From Viscum album (taxonomy: Eukaryota; Streptophyta; Magnoliopsida; Santalales; Viscaceae), in the NCBI GenBank assembly GCA_963277665.1, contig OY728157.1, positions 366,620,067 to 366,684,066 on the forward strand: a stretch of 64,000 nt of DNA. Direction: 5' to 3'. Every line of letters starts with the position of its first letter. Position 1 is the stretch's first letter. Positions 13,672 through 24,786 of the stretch are shown in pieces. The position numbers were made by a program, and so were the translations under genes. Under the pieces are notes generated by a model, which did not search any database, had not been told where the DNA came from, and saw only the letters and a program-made list of their open reading frames with translations.

Positions 13672-14781
13672 ATTCTTATTTTTTTGAGGATTATGAGATA
13701 CATTCTTCTACAAATAAGAAATGAAATTTTAAATTTGATTTCAATTAACCAATGAATAAAGAAGGAATATTTTAGTTATAAAAAGGTTTATTATGATGAT
13801 AGGGGTTTGAATGCTTCAAACATCATCAAAGGTAATCCTATGGTTAACTAGACTGGTAAGGTTTAAAACAAGAGTAAGAAGGATCAGGATACTCCACTTT
13901 GTATCCATAATGTGGATATAACCCCTTTTTTTCCTTCATCGCTACACTATGATGGTACCAGAAAGATTATTTATATGGATCTAGGTTTCCCACTTCCTAC
14001 AATAGGGAAATATGGATTTGTAGATACTGGTGATCCAAATATCACTGATGAAAATTATTTAATGGATACTAGTGAAATGGAGAAGAAGATTCTTCAAATG
14101 ATATACAGTGGTGGTCTTTAGGATGGTGCCACAAAGGAGGTACACCATGAAAAGGAATGATTGGAAGTGGATTCTGAAGGTAAAATTTGTTTGATTCTTG
14201 TGTTTTGAATATGGGTTCTTCCTTGGGACATTAATGTTCAAAGGGAATGGGTTCCCTTGAAAAGGTTGATGAATCGTAGAATGGATCCAGGATCGATGCA
14301 TTGCTGGATTCTACTATCAAGATGAGGTTCAAGGAGTTGTAATGTAAATAATCCATGCTTATAAAAATGAAAATATGATCATTTATATGATCTCTATATC
14401 TAATCCTTTAAAAGTACTTGAATCATATATGGAGGTTCCCATAGATTTAGTGAACATGGAGGGAAATTCTAGATGTTTTAAGGGAGTTAGGGATGCATAG
14501 AAAATATATGATAAACTTCATTATGAAATCTTTAGAGATATGTTTGTAGTAGAAAATGCTGAAAAATATTTTTGATGAAGTCAAATAGCACTGAATGAAA
14601 GAAAAAACATCAAATTGTTGCTGGTATCTTCATGGAAGAGCCCCACATGGAAAGTTTTTGTAGGTTCCTTCAATTACCAGTGCTATGAAATTTTATTTTT
14701 AATTCCACTTGGGTATTTTAATGTTTTCATATTTTTACATTTCTTATTTTTTGTGGATGTTTTGTTAGAATCCTTCTATAT
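13672..14781 (+). other. Unassigned stretch between copia LTR and gypsy-1
   Basis: Contains a 69-codon open frame at 13,912-14,121 and a preceding lysine-rich stretch, which read like a degraded hydrophilic protein, possibly the C-terminal part of the DUF4283/LINE ORF1 relic interrupted by the LTR. I do not recognise a domain, and no other feature is supported. Confidence 0.3.
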
Positions 14782-17139
14782 TGCAGTGCCCCGAGGTGGT
14801 TGGCCACATGACCTCAAGCGCACCTCCTGGTATTCCAAAGGCTTCCGACTAGTAGTGAGGGCCTTTTTTGTGTATGTGGGGAAAATTTAGAGTGTATCAT
14901 AGCAGCAAACAATTAATATAAAATAGTGGAATCATATATAAACTAATAATAGTCATATAATAAGAGAACATCATAATGAAAAAAAGAGGAAGTTGAATAA
15001 TAATACACACAAAATGATGATGATGAACATGAAGCTATAAAATATGTGTAAATGGGTAAACAAAAGACTCATGAATATACCACATGCCCTAAAAAATAAT
15101 TAAAAGACCAAAATAAGCTACATCTAGAATCTTGAGCAGAGGCTTATTTCTCTTCTCTCATACTTAATCCTTGAATTCAGAATCAAACATTAGAAGATTG
15201 ATGATTCCAATTATTTATATATGAAACCATGAATGCTACTTGGGTACCAAGGGAGGATAAATTAGGGTGTGAGATATACTTAGTAGTACACCACCAATAG
15301 TGTCTATATAAACCAAGTTTGCGTATATAAAATGATTAGCATGTTAATTATTATAATAATGAATGCAATGTGAAAATAAATAAATAAAAAATCGTGATTG
15401 GTTCATCATGGAATAACTAAATAAATCTTCCTTTTTCAGACTAAGAAGGATGTCTCTTAACTTTGTGACCAATACATGTCTATTATAATTTATACCTAGG
15501 TAATCATAGATAATAATCACAAGGTAGACCATACCCAAGCATATGAATTTAACTTGGCATATCTTCCCATGGAATTTCAGTTACACATTCCTATTCATTA
15601 ATTTAAATGATGTCTTTAGAATTTAATAAGTGGAACACTGATCCCATCAATGGTAATCTAGAAGGAACCCATGTATCCCTCCCATGGCATTGTAAATTCC
15701 CAATACCATAAAAATCCATCCATGGGAAGACAATAATGGAAACCCATGTATCACTTTTGGTATGGCGTGGAATTAACACTATGATCCCATCCCAAGTATA
15801 TAAAATAAGGTAATGAGTATCCCCCAAGGCCTGATGTAACCATCTATCCATCGAGGCCATCCATTGTATCTCTATTGGGAATTTCAATTACTCACATGGT
15901 GGTAAGGTAAACTCATAGTGAGCCCGTCGCATGAATAACTCGTATCGCTCCTGATATATACAAATTCCATAAAAAGTATCATTTAATTAGAATGATGAGC
16001 CGATTTAAGGCAACATTTTGTTGGGAACCATATGTCACCCTCATCATAGTGTAAAAACCAGTATCTATTAAAATTTACATTATTTAGAGAGGAATGGGAT
16101 TTATACATTTTAATCAAGATGGACCTGGGATTTAGACAAGAAATTATACCATGGAAAGGAGCATATGATCCTAATTCATGTCCAAACATTCTTTTTGATT
16201 CAATATACACTTTAAAAATATTATTACCAGATAACACACACCTCATGGGTGGTTTAAAAATTTTTGGTAGTGGTTGAAAAGGATATCAAGGAGGGACACA
16301 TCAATAGTGGTGGCCTATGTCAAGGTGAATGACCTCAGACGTGATTTCCCACAATCTATGGTCACATTGAGCATGAGAAACCATTTAAAATAATTTTATA
16401 AGAATTTTGGAAGGATTTCATTTGATTTTTGGCTAGCAGAATAATGGAACTTATTATATAAAGCAACCGAACTTAAGGGAATGAAGTTAGACCACCTACC
16501 ATAGGTTTGTATCACTATCCTCATACTAAATATTCCCTTGTATTGATCTTTATTAGGATATATCATAAGAATATTAAAATACCTTGAAAGTGATGTAAAT
16601 GAGGTCACGCAAAAATATCACAACATTTGAGAATAGAAACCTGTAAAATAAGAAAAATAAGTGTCGATCATACTTTTATCTTTCAAACACACCTGACGAC
16701 AAGGTAAACAAATGGAAAATGAGGGAGATACCAAAATTCATAGATGATTAAGAGATGAGAGATGTTATGCATGGTATGTCTTCTAGATGATGAAGAATTG
16801 ATGTTTAAAGGGTTAAATGTTTTTTTGGAAAATTGTAAAATTCCCCTTAAAATAAAAGTCCCGTAGTTTGGCCACATTATTGGCCAAACCATATACCCAC
16901 CATGATGCATCTTCTTCTAAGGTAATAACCTTACATGAGATGTTTTTAGGGTTTTACATACAGTTAATAGCCCATCAAAATCAGATCTATGAATTATCTG
17001 AGATAAGTTGCATGATTGTGTACCCTGGCCTGTATGGTTATAGAGAAACAATAATGTCAACTCTTACACAATTAGTGCATGAATCATTGAGTCATATGAT
17101 TAACACTAACCATGAGTAACTATATATCTCACTATAACA
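14782..17139 (-). repeat. Gypsy-1 3' LTR
   Basis: On the minus strand it starts TGTTATAGTGAG and ends GGGGCACTGCA. It aligns along its length with the split 5' LTR (24,499-24,786 plus 27,525-29,645). Examples are the blocks around 15,150-15,300 and 27,640-27,800 (both with 'ccttgaa...caaatcaaacat...aaagatt/gaagatt' and 'gagatatacttag'). Just outside its start on the minus strand (17,140-17,163) a T-run followed by GGGA is what remains of the polypurine-type region. The many differences from its partner show great age. Confidence 0.8.
16866..16889. repeat. Perfect inverted repeat in gypsy-1 3' LTR
   Basis: GTTTGGCCA and TGGCCAAAC form a perfect 9 bp stem with the 6-base loop CATTAT. A different inverted repeat lies near the matching position of the 5' LTR (29,433-29,464). 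Confidence 0.6.
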
Positions 17140-17289
17140 TCCCAAAAAGAGAGATTCTGTCTCAGTACGATACACTAACTCTCCCAACCCACTACGTTTC
17201 CATTATAGAAATTTATAATCGTAGATCATGTCATTTTATGATGTAAAAAATGGTATGTACCTCTCCAAAAGTAGGTACATTACTACCTC

Positions 17290-17510
17290 CACTACATAAC
17301 ACAACTCATCACTGAGTTTCCCTTCGAGAGAGGTAAGATTTCATCTATGAAAAGTTCAATCCATTATGCATGTACATCGGATTCCAGCTCCTAAGAATCA
17401 TCATGTACATAGTCTTACTTCCATAACACCAAAAACAGTGGTACTAACATTCCATAGAGATCCTTCATTATCTTATCAATGATAATTATCAGATGCTCTT
17501 GGAAGGATTC
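17290..17510 (-). pseudogene. Gypsy-1 C-terminal chromodomain-like tail remnant
   Basis: Minus-strand translation gives a stretch with VLWK and ELESDVHA, matching the conserved end of chromovirus polyproteins ('VKVLW.....EEATWE.E..M..KYP'). It lies between the integrase and the 3' LTR start at 17,139, where this tail belongs. In functional elements the region helps direct integration. It has several stops and is dead. Confidence 0.6.
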
Positions 17511-17759
17511 ATCTACCCCCAGCTCAATATTCTTATGTTCAAATAAATGAGATGATCTGTCATGATACTAGAGAAGATGTAATAGATGGAAGACATCATC
17601 CATGCCCTGGTACCATTGAGGTAACTATAAATGAAAGGATACCGGGCCGACCCTCTCTAGGATTTCAAAAGGATTGATGTAACGAATTTATAAATTCCCT
17701 TGTATCCATATCCGCATATGAACTAGTCTTGGAGATACTCCTAGAAATTCATGATGCCT

Positions 17760-18629
17760 CACCACAAACTCTAGAGGTTGATGATGAAAATCATTATAAT
17801 ATTTCTTCTTGAACTGAGTTGTATCCATATGATTATGAATCAACTATAATTACTCTGAGGTCTCCTATGTGAAATGAGAACCTATTAGTATTACCCCAAT
17901 AGCCTCAAACCAACATTGTGGAAAAAACACATCCTACCATAATGGGACTCATAATGTGCCATATTAAATGGTTTCTAGGATTTAATTTTGTAGGAAAAGT
18001 TGACAAGGGGTGTGTGTTTCTCCCATGAACCTGTAAAATCAATAAATCTTTCCCAATGCATGTCATCTAACCCCCATATTTTTCGATTAGTATTTCCATC
18101 GGTATGAGGGTGATATATTGTACACCGGACCACCTATGAATCTAGTGATTCCTGTATCCCCTGACGAAACCATGATGTAAAAATGGGATCTTGGTTCGAT
18201 ATTATAGAAAAAGAAACACCAAGAAGGCACACAATCTCTTAGATATATTGCTGCTGAATCACATCAATAGAGAGGTTATCGAGGATAGGTAGGAAATGTG
18301 CGGCCTTGGACAACATATCGATGATCACAAATACTGTATCACAAACTAGAGGGAATATTCGAAATCCCTAAATGATTTTTATGGTGAAATCATTCAATTT
18401 TAAATATATGATGGATATAGGCTATAGAAGTATAGCAGGACACTGATGCTCTTCCTTCACCTACTGACAGGTGGAACACCTCATGATGAAACCAAAAGTC
18501 TACCACTTCATACCGGGCAACCAATACTAATGGATAATGTCTTGGTACATCTTGGTAAGCCTAGTGTAAACTTCCCAAACATAGGCATTAGATTATCGAA
18601 TAATCTATTCCAGTACATCAACAAGAAAC
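17760..18629 (-). pseudogene. Gypsy-1 integrase core remnant
   Basis: Minus-strand remnant of Ty3/gypsy integrase, the enzyme that inserts retrotransposon cDNA into the genome. Recognisable blocks in order are a zinc-binding part with MRCSTCQ and VKEEHQCPAILL (about 18,500-18,440), then DMLSKAAHFLPILDNLS, then SIISNQDPIFTSWF, then YHPHTDGNTNRK, then GSWEKHTPLVNFSY and YESHYGRMC. Catalytic positions are damaged: the 'SDRDP' aspartate reads as Asn (SNQDP), and the glutamate of 'GQxER' also reads as Asn (GNTNR). Its N-terminal part is separated from it by the solo LTR at 18,630-19,905. Confidence 0.9.
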
Positions 18630-19905
18630 TGAATGATCCTGGAACAACCTGAAAGGGGAGGGTTGAATCAGGGAGTCAAATTCATCTTTTTAATAGATGG
18701 ATCTTGTTCTCACTTTTGTAGTAACCCATTAAAACAGTCTGACGAGAAAACACATAAAATAAAAAATTACACGCCAAGTAATGACAGAACAACTTTACTT
18801 AGTTCACCGTGAAGGGATATGTCCACATAGCATATGCTGAAAAGTTTTTAGTTGTACCAAAGTACACTAATATTATCTATTTATGGAGTACAAAAGTTTA
18901 TCACAGTAACTCTGTTCTAGGAACACTGCCTTTATATGTTTTTAGGGAAAGCACATTGTGTCCCTCAGATCAATTCTATTGGCTAACCCTTTCTCACTGC
19001 GTTGAGAAGAATATGAACTCACATTATCGACATGAAGGTCGCTTCATTGGGTTGAAATTAAATCATGCATGTTCAAATGTAGATAGATTCTCTGTTCAAG
19101 TCTCGTCTTCCCCAGCAATTGTAATATAATATTCCATGTACTTCTCATTTGTGAAGTTATACTTTGCATAGTATCCTTCTTCCCCTTCATTCCACACTAC
19201 ACCATGTATTGAGAGTGATCTACTTATTACCTCCATGAATTTTCCTTCTACCTCCATGTACCACATTGTACCACGTACAGTGAGATCTTTTCATACTACT
19301 TCTGCAAACCGCAACCACATACTACCTTCCCCAATCACGTATGTATCCTACTTCTGTACCACGCTACCACATACTTCTATTGTGTACCGCTCCAGTGTAC
19401 CACTTCCATGTAAGGATCATTTCTGCGTACTATCGTCAGTCTATGGGATTTCTCTACTTACTCTCAATATACTGTAGGAGATCCATAGACATGTTTTCTT
19501 ACAAACTACTTCCCACTTCACTAACTTTCACTGAATTTATCTTCAAATTCTCATTCATGAGGTTGTATTTACATGAACCACTCAAGAAATTTTAGAATAC
19601 CTCCTATTATTTTAATCTCATTATAATTTTCTAATGAAGGGATTGAATCTCCTTTTATAGGAAAATAGATTCCAAAAATCCACTAATGTGAGATTTACCA
19701 AATCTTCAATCCGGCTCTGCATTCACCATGTATCATTTATCTCCCACAAACCATATCACCTATGGTATCCACTTATTTCCATTAACCCTACATAGAGTCA
19801 AAAATATATAACTTATTTCAACAAACAATACCAATCACTATATCTCAAAACTCTTCCTTGTTTTCACAAACGACTAGTCGTCTCGCAAAATATTCATCCC
19901 CAACA
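18630..19905 (-). mobile_element. Solo copia-like LTR inside gypsy-1
   Basis: On the minus strand it starts TGTTGGGGATGAATATTTT at 19,905 and ends in a copia-type terminal block (ATTCAACCCTCCC, then GTTGTTCC, then ATTCA) at about 18,630. It carries a promoter-like CTATAAAAGG about 250 bp from its start. Gypsy pol homology stops on one side and resumes on the other. The flanks AACTG (18,627-18,631) and AACTA (19,906-19,910) could be a 5 bp target duplication with one mismatch if the end lies two bases further in. A related copy is at 12,435-13,671. Open frames on the plus strand here (18,809-19,595) are chance. Confidence 0.75.
19651..19660 (-). promoter_or_regulatory. TATA box of the copia-like LTR
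   Basis: The minus strand reads CTATAAAAGG in the first quarter of the LTR, where copia LTR promoters have their TATA box. It is better preserved than its surroundings. Whether it drives transcription is unknown. Confidence 0.5.
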
Positions 19906-20840
19906 AACTACATGCCCCGATGAAAATCACAAACAATCACCGTGAAATATTTTCCATTCCAATAAATAATTTCATCTTGTCTATATAGTGACCTTCATCA
20001 TCTGTGTAGCACCCAAACACACCCTTGGAAGTGTAGAGTCTCACTGTCATAAAAAATCATACCAAAAGATGGGTTCTCACCATAAACAGTCTCCCTCAGG
20101 ATGAGGCCCTTAAGATCAGATAGATTTCTCATCAGTTCCCACTTTATAAGAGAGGATTTTACTTATAGATAAACTAAAATATGCTTACAATTCTTTTCTT
20201 GAACCTCAAGGTAAATCTCATAAAACAAGGCCTATAACTCCGACCCAATGATAGCATCCTAGAAGTCCTATCTCTGAGGCATGAAACTCAGGGTATAAAC
20301 CACGACATAACCCATCCTGCATGTGTAAACAAGTTCAAATTCAAATTAAAATAGGTACTCTACCCACCAATGATGTCTCAAATTGAAGTCTCGCTGGGTG
20401 GAGATGTATTTGAGACTATTTTGGTCTATATAAATAGAGAATTTCTCACCCAACAGATAATGACTCTAACAACAAAATTCCGGAATAATGGATTCAAACT
20501 TACTATTGTGTATTGGGTAATTGTACTCCTAATGTATCAACTAGAAGGACCGATATGCTAAAACTTGATCACCATATATTAGAACTACTCCTAGGATGAT
20601 TCTTGAAGCATCTCAAAAAAAATGTATAGCTTCTTCCCGACATTGAAAGAATTGTGATTGGTGATAAAGTTAGTCTCCCTTTAAAATCCTATATGGATAT
20701 ATCACAACCATTTGACTATATGAATTTCACACCACTATTATTCAGTCCCATGAGAGGATCTTCTATCATTGATAAATCCTTAAAAAATAACTTGAAATAG
20801 CCAGCCATCCTAAATAAACTTACTATATCAAATACAATCG
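19906..20840 (-). pseudogene. Gypsy-1 RT C-terminus, RNase H and start of integrase
   Basis: Starts on the minus strand near 20,815 with MAGYFKLFFKDLSMIEDPL, matching the 'LGLAGYYRRFI..FSKIA.PLT' block at the end of gypsy reverse transcriptase. It continues with GVKF, DFKGRLTLSP, the RNase H region with many stops, and a 'NLRHHWWVEYL' stretch matching 'LNLRQRRWLE.LKDYD'. Around 20,060-19,990 a TLHFQGCVWV stretch matches the linker before the integrase zinc finger. The reading stops at the copia LTR. RNase H would remove the RNA strand during reverse transcription; this copy is inactive. Confidence 0.8.
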
Positions 20841-21640
20841 TTGGATGATCTCATGAAACCATGGTCCTCACCTTCTCTGGGTCAACCTATACACATTCCT
20901 CTAAAATTATATGACATAATAAGTGAAACATATGGATCCAAAATTTTCATCTTCATATCATATCATATATATGATGCCCTCTTAGTATATTCAAAACGAT
21001 CACAAGAGGGAAAAAATGGTTTTTTCTGGTGTGAGAATAACTAATATGTCGTCGATGAGGAATACCATAAATGAATTTAAATATGGGTGGAAAACCAAAT
21101 TCTTCATAGTCATGAAAATTTATGGAATGTTTGTAAGAAAAAATTTTATAACCAAATACTTATATAATCCATACTGTATTTAGAACACTATATATGGCAT
21201 ATATGATGTTCTAACACACACCTTATGGTAGCCCAGCCTTAAATCAATCTGAAAGAAAACTGTTGCTCCTTAGAGCTAGTTAAAGAGGCCATCTATATGA
21301 GGATGTGGATACAAAATTTTCAACATAATCTAGTTCAACTGTATATAATCCTACCCAACCTAAGGGTACCTTTAAACTTCTTGGAAAAAAGGAAAGGTTG
21401 AACCCATGTAAACATGTTGGGTTAGATAAAACCCCTTTCCAATATATCATCGAGTTTATTCTTGGGTTTCTTGAGAAATATAGGTATCATCCTATAAAGA
21501 GTAATGGACCCCAATTCCACTCCTAGATGTAGCTCAATACTAAAATCCACCATTATCATAAGAGTTAATATTGAGAATTATTCATCGAATATTTCCCTTA
21601 AATGGTCCATAATAGGAGGGAATTCCACAAGACACATCCC
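20841..21640 (-). pseudogene. Gypsy-1 reverse transcriptase remnant
   Basis: Ty3/gypsy reverse transcriptase on the minus strand. The N-terminal block around 21,560-21,400 contains VDFSIELHLGVELG and KLDDILERGF, matching 'VEFSIDL.PGT.PIS' and 'L.DLLDKGFIRPS'. The fingers/palm region reads GATVFFQIDLRLGYHKV (for 'GA..FSKIDLRSGYHQ'). The catalytic block near 21,050 reads FLIDDILV, so the paired aspartates survive although the rest is broken by stops. Protease sequence is expected just to the right (21,700-22,000) but could not be resolved. Confidence 0.9.
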
Positions 21641-22129
21641 CTGATCACTCATAAAGAGACTATCCATCTGGGATGTGACCCTAATTATCCTACGATGTTT
21701 AGGTTAAGATCAAATGACCTGGATATCCCACTCACACTTATTAATATAAATTTTCCTTGGGTGATGTACAAAAATACTAACAGTAGTATCACTCTATGTG
21801 GGTGAGAAATGGCACGATACATTCCATACCGATAATGAAGTCAATTATAGTCATATTGAGAATGGTGAAATTCTATAGGAATTTGTAACTACCTTTTTCA
21901 AGGAGGAACACTGTGCACAGATGTATAATATTTGATCAAACTCATAATGGTATGTCGATAGTCATCATTAAACTAAAGTACAGAATTTTTAGGCCAAAAC
22001 ATCTAATAATAGTAGTAGATAGAATGGATTATGAGGACCCTAAACCAAATACTGTATAAAATATGGTATAGGCTGTATGAATAGTACCACATATTGTAGA
22101 AGGACATAGACACTCCTACTTAGGTGTTG

Positions 22130-23300
22130 GAATTATTTCATTGATGTGTCCTGACCCGTGACCTTGAGATAAAACCTAAATAACTTTGGTAGGTTTTCTC
22201 TTCTTACACAAGACCTCTGATGTCTGACTACGTTTTCCATGACAACCTCATTAGCCCGATCATCTAGAAGAAGATCAACTCCTATCCTAACATGGATTCA
22301 CTGATCCTATACCTGAAAGAAAGGTCAGCAGAAATCTTATCTCATTAGATATGGGAGGAAAACATCCGTAGAAGCACTGGAGTTCACCCATTCAACCGAA
22401 AGCATGACAGTTGACCATGTTCCTCTTGCACTAGGTCTTCTTATATCATATCGTCCCAAACTAGTGACACATTATATACTATAAGTTCATTTCATATATC
22501 TAGTACCACGCCCATGTGAACCATTTAATTGATGAATTTTCGCATGAGATAAACTATCTCCCTTCCTGGAAGTCGAATAACCCTAGCTCATATTTCGTCA
22601 TTACCTCAGGTACCACAACATGAAGAGAAAATGGTTCACTATCTCTCGAAAATAGTATTCAATTGGAAAATGGTTAACTATCATCTGATGACATACTCAA
22701 GACCATCATCATAACATCAGTAAATTTTTTTCTCATAACTTGTAAGAGTTAGTAAAAAATGATAGAGTTTGGTGAAGTCTGCTAAATACTCCATCACGGA
22801 CATAGAACCCAAATGTAGGTCCATAAACTCCCAATAATGGTCTTATAGAAATGTCTAGGGGAAGAAGTAATAATAAAAGACTATATTGAATACCACCCAG
22901 GATATTCTTTGATGTCATCAAACATGGGCAATGACATCCCACAAATGTTTAGCTCAATCACATAGCATATAGGTTGCAATATTGGAGCTCTTAATTGAAA
23001 GAATCTCTAGATGATATAAAATGAAAAACATGACCTCTTGCGTTGATTCAACAACAAGTGGTCTACCAAACCCTGAGAGTGTGGTATAATGATGCTATGA
23101 AAATTACCATGTCATCTCTACCATAGTATAGGAAGGTCGTGGAGATCCTTGAATAGACTATATGAAGTAGAAGAAACTATCTGGAAACTAATCATCGATA
23201 CCTGGTGTAATATCTTCAAGATGTGCCTCAGGTGGCACTATATGAAGTAATAGTGGTGGATTAGGGCCCACCAACGCTAAGGAATGTTCTTCACCACCCT
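22130..23300 (-). pseudogene. Gypsy-1 gag remnant
   Basis: Minus-strand region between the leader and RT. A stretch near 22,800-22,680 (MEYLADFTKLYHFL, then FTDVMMMVL) matches the retrotransposon gag pattern 'SV.EY...F.ELSRFAP.L...E......F..GL'. The longest open piece is 22,733-22,942, in a different frame. Gag would form the particle that packages element RNA. The zinc knuckle was not confirmed. The extent is approximate. Confidence 0.5.
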
Positions 23301-24482
23301 ATTGGCATATGACATTAGGATGTCTAGGTGGAATCGATCTACTGTTTCCAAGGACACACCTCAGATAAGATTCAACAATAGATATTAAAAGTAGTAAAAG
23401 TATGGGACATGTAAAAGGCCTTCATATAACATGTTAAAACCCTTATCCTACTCCTAAATCCATGTTTAAGTGATAATAAGTGTTATAAATGCCTCTAGAG
23501 AAACTGCCTACTTCCCACTACCGAGATTTTGTCAGGTTCAAGTTATCACATACCAGAGTAGAGGACTCAATATATGGAGTGTTAATTACATGGTGTAAAG
23601 AAAAAAACCGTTCACCGTGCAACTGAAATCCCCATTTAGTGGTAAGAATTTCATTTTTAAACATTAATTTATTGATGTTCATTATTATATTTATGGTTAT
23701 AGATATCCAAATCTAGTTAAATGTATCACCATTTCCAATTTATAAGGGCACATACTTCTTAAAAATTTCAATTTTTATTCCAAGTAACTACGAAATTAAT
23801 TTTAACTTCTATATCAGTATATAATAGGTCATGTGTGATGATTTGACTGGATAGAAGACTATTAAGAATATATATAAATACCCACTTCATAAACATCTAC
23901 TGGAATTGATCAATCTATTAAACTAATTTTTCATCCTGTATAAATGGTGGTTTATGGCTCAACCATGGAATAATTGGTTAATTAAGGTATCATCATCAGT
24001 CTACATGGAAAAATAGCATTTAGATTGATTTAGTAACTTTAATTAATCTAGAAATTTTATTTTAGCAAGAAACATCATCACACTGAAATACATCACAAAT
24101 AAGGTACTTATAGAAATCATATGTAATATAGGAAATGTACATCGAAATTTAGATACGGAATTGGAAAAATTCATGAAATATAAGTCCTATGGTACCTAGT
24201 ATGATGCATGAGATAGTCCACCCTTATTTAATTAGGCAGAAGTAAAACAAATACCATTATAATAATATCAGTAATAATAAGGACATAAAATAGGTGCATC
24301 ACCCAATGGTGAAATTTGTTAAAATATAAAAGGTGAAAAAAATATCAACAATAACCCATCCTAGGTAATTTTGGTTTCCTATGTATGTGTGTTAGCTTAT
24401 CCTTAGAAAAGGCTCATTAGTAATTTCTCTTACATTTTAGTCTTTTTCCCAATAACCAAATAGTAATAAAAATGGAAAAAAG
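23301..24482 (-). other. Gypsy-1 leader between primer-binding site and gag
   Basis: Non-coding internal region downstream of the 5' LTR, AT-rich with no motif I recognise. Its position fits a retrotransposon leader. Part of the N-terminal gag may extend into its left end. Confidence 0.45.
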
Positions 24483-24495
24483 GGTTATGGTATCA
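24483..24495 (-). promoter_or_regulatory. Gypsy-1 primer-binding site (initiator-Met tRNA type)
   Basis: The minus strand reads TGATACCATAACC three bases inside the 5' LTR end. It matches TGGTATCAGAGCC, the usual plant gypsy primer-binding site, at 9 of 13 positions; three of the four differences are transitions. The position is right and the sequence decayed. Confidence 0.65.
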
Positions 24496-24498
24496 CTT

Positions 24499-24786
24499 TG
24501 TAGCATCCCACCCTGGGAACCACATAATTGTTACCTAAGATGGTTAGAGACATGACTTCATGTGTGCCTCCCCATATTCGAGATGCTACCGACTAGTATA
24601 AAGAGATTGTAGGGTGTGTCCTTGGGGAGACTATTCAATCAAGTGTTAAAGTGTAAAAAAATGGTAAAAATTGAATATAAAACCACTAAAGTAATAAAAA
24701 ATGAAAAAAATAATAAGAATTTTTTTATAAAAAAAGAAGGGGATGATAAATAATAATACATACAAAATGAAGACGATGATCACATA
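24499..24786 (-). repeat. Gypsy-1 5' LTR, inner part
   Basis: Ends on the minus strand in GGGATGCTACA at 24,499 beside the primer-binding site. It aligns with the end of the 3' LTR (14,782-15,035), sharing a CCGACTAGTA block and an AATAATAATACAxACAAAATGA block. It is cut at 24,786 by a younger solo LTR and resumes at 27,525. Confidence 0.8.

Noticed and set aside
18809..19595. Plus-strand open frames of 80-106 codons
   Set aside because: They lie within the minus-strand copia LTR and resemble no protein family.
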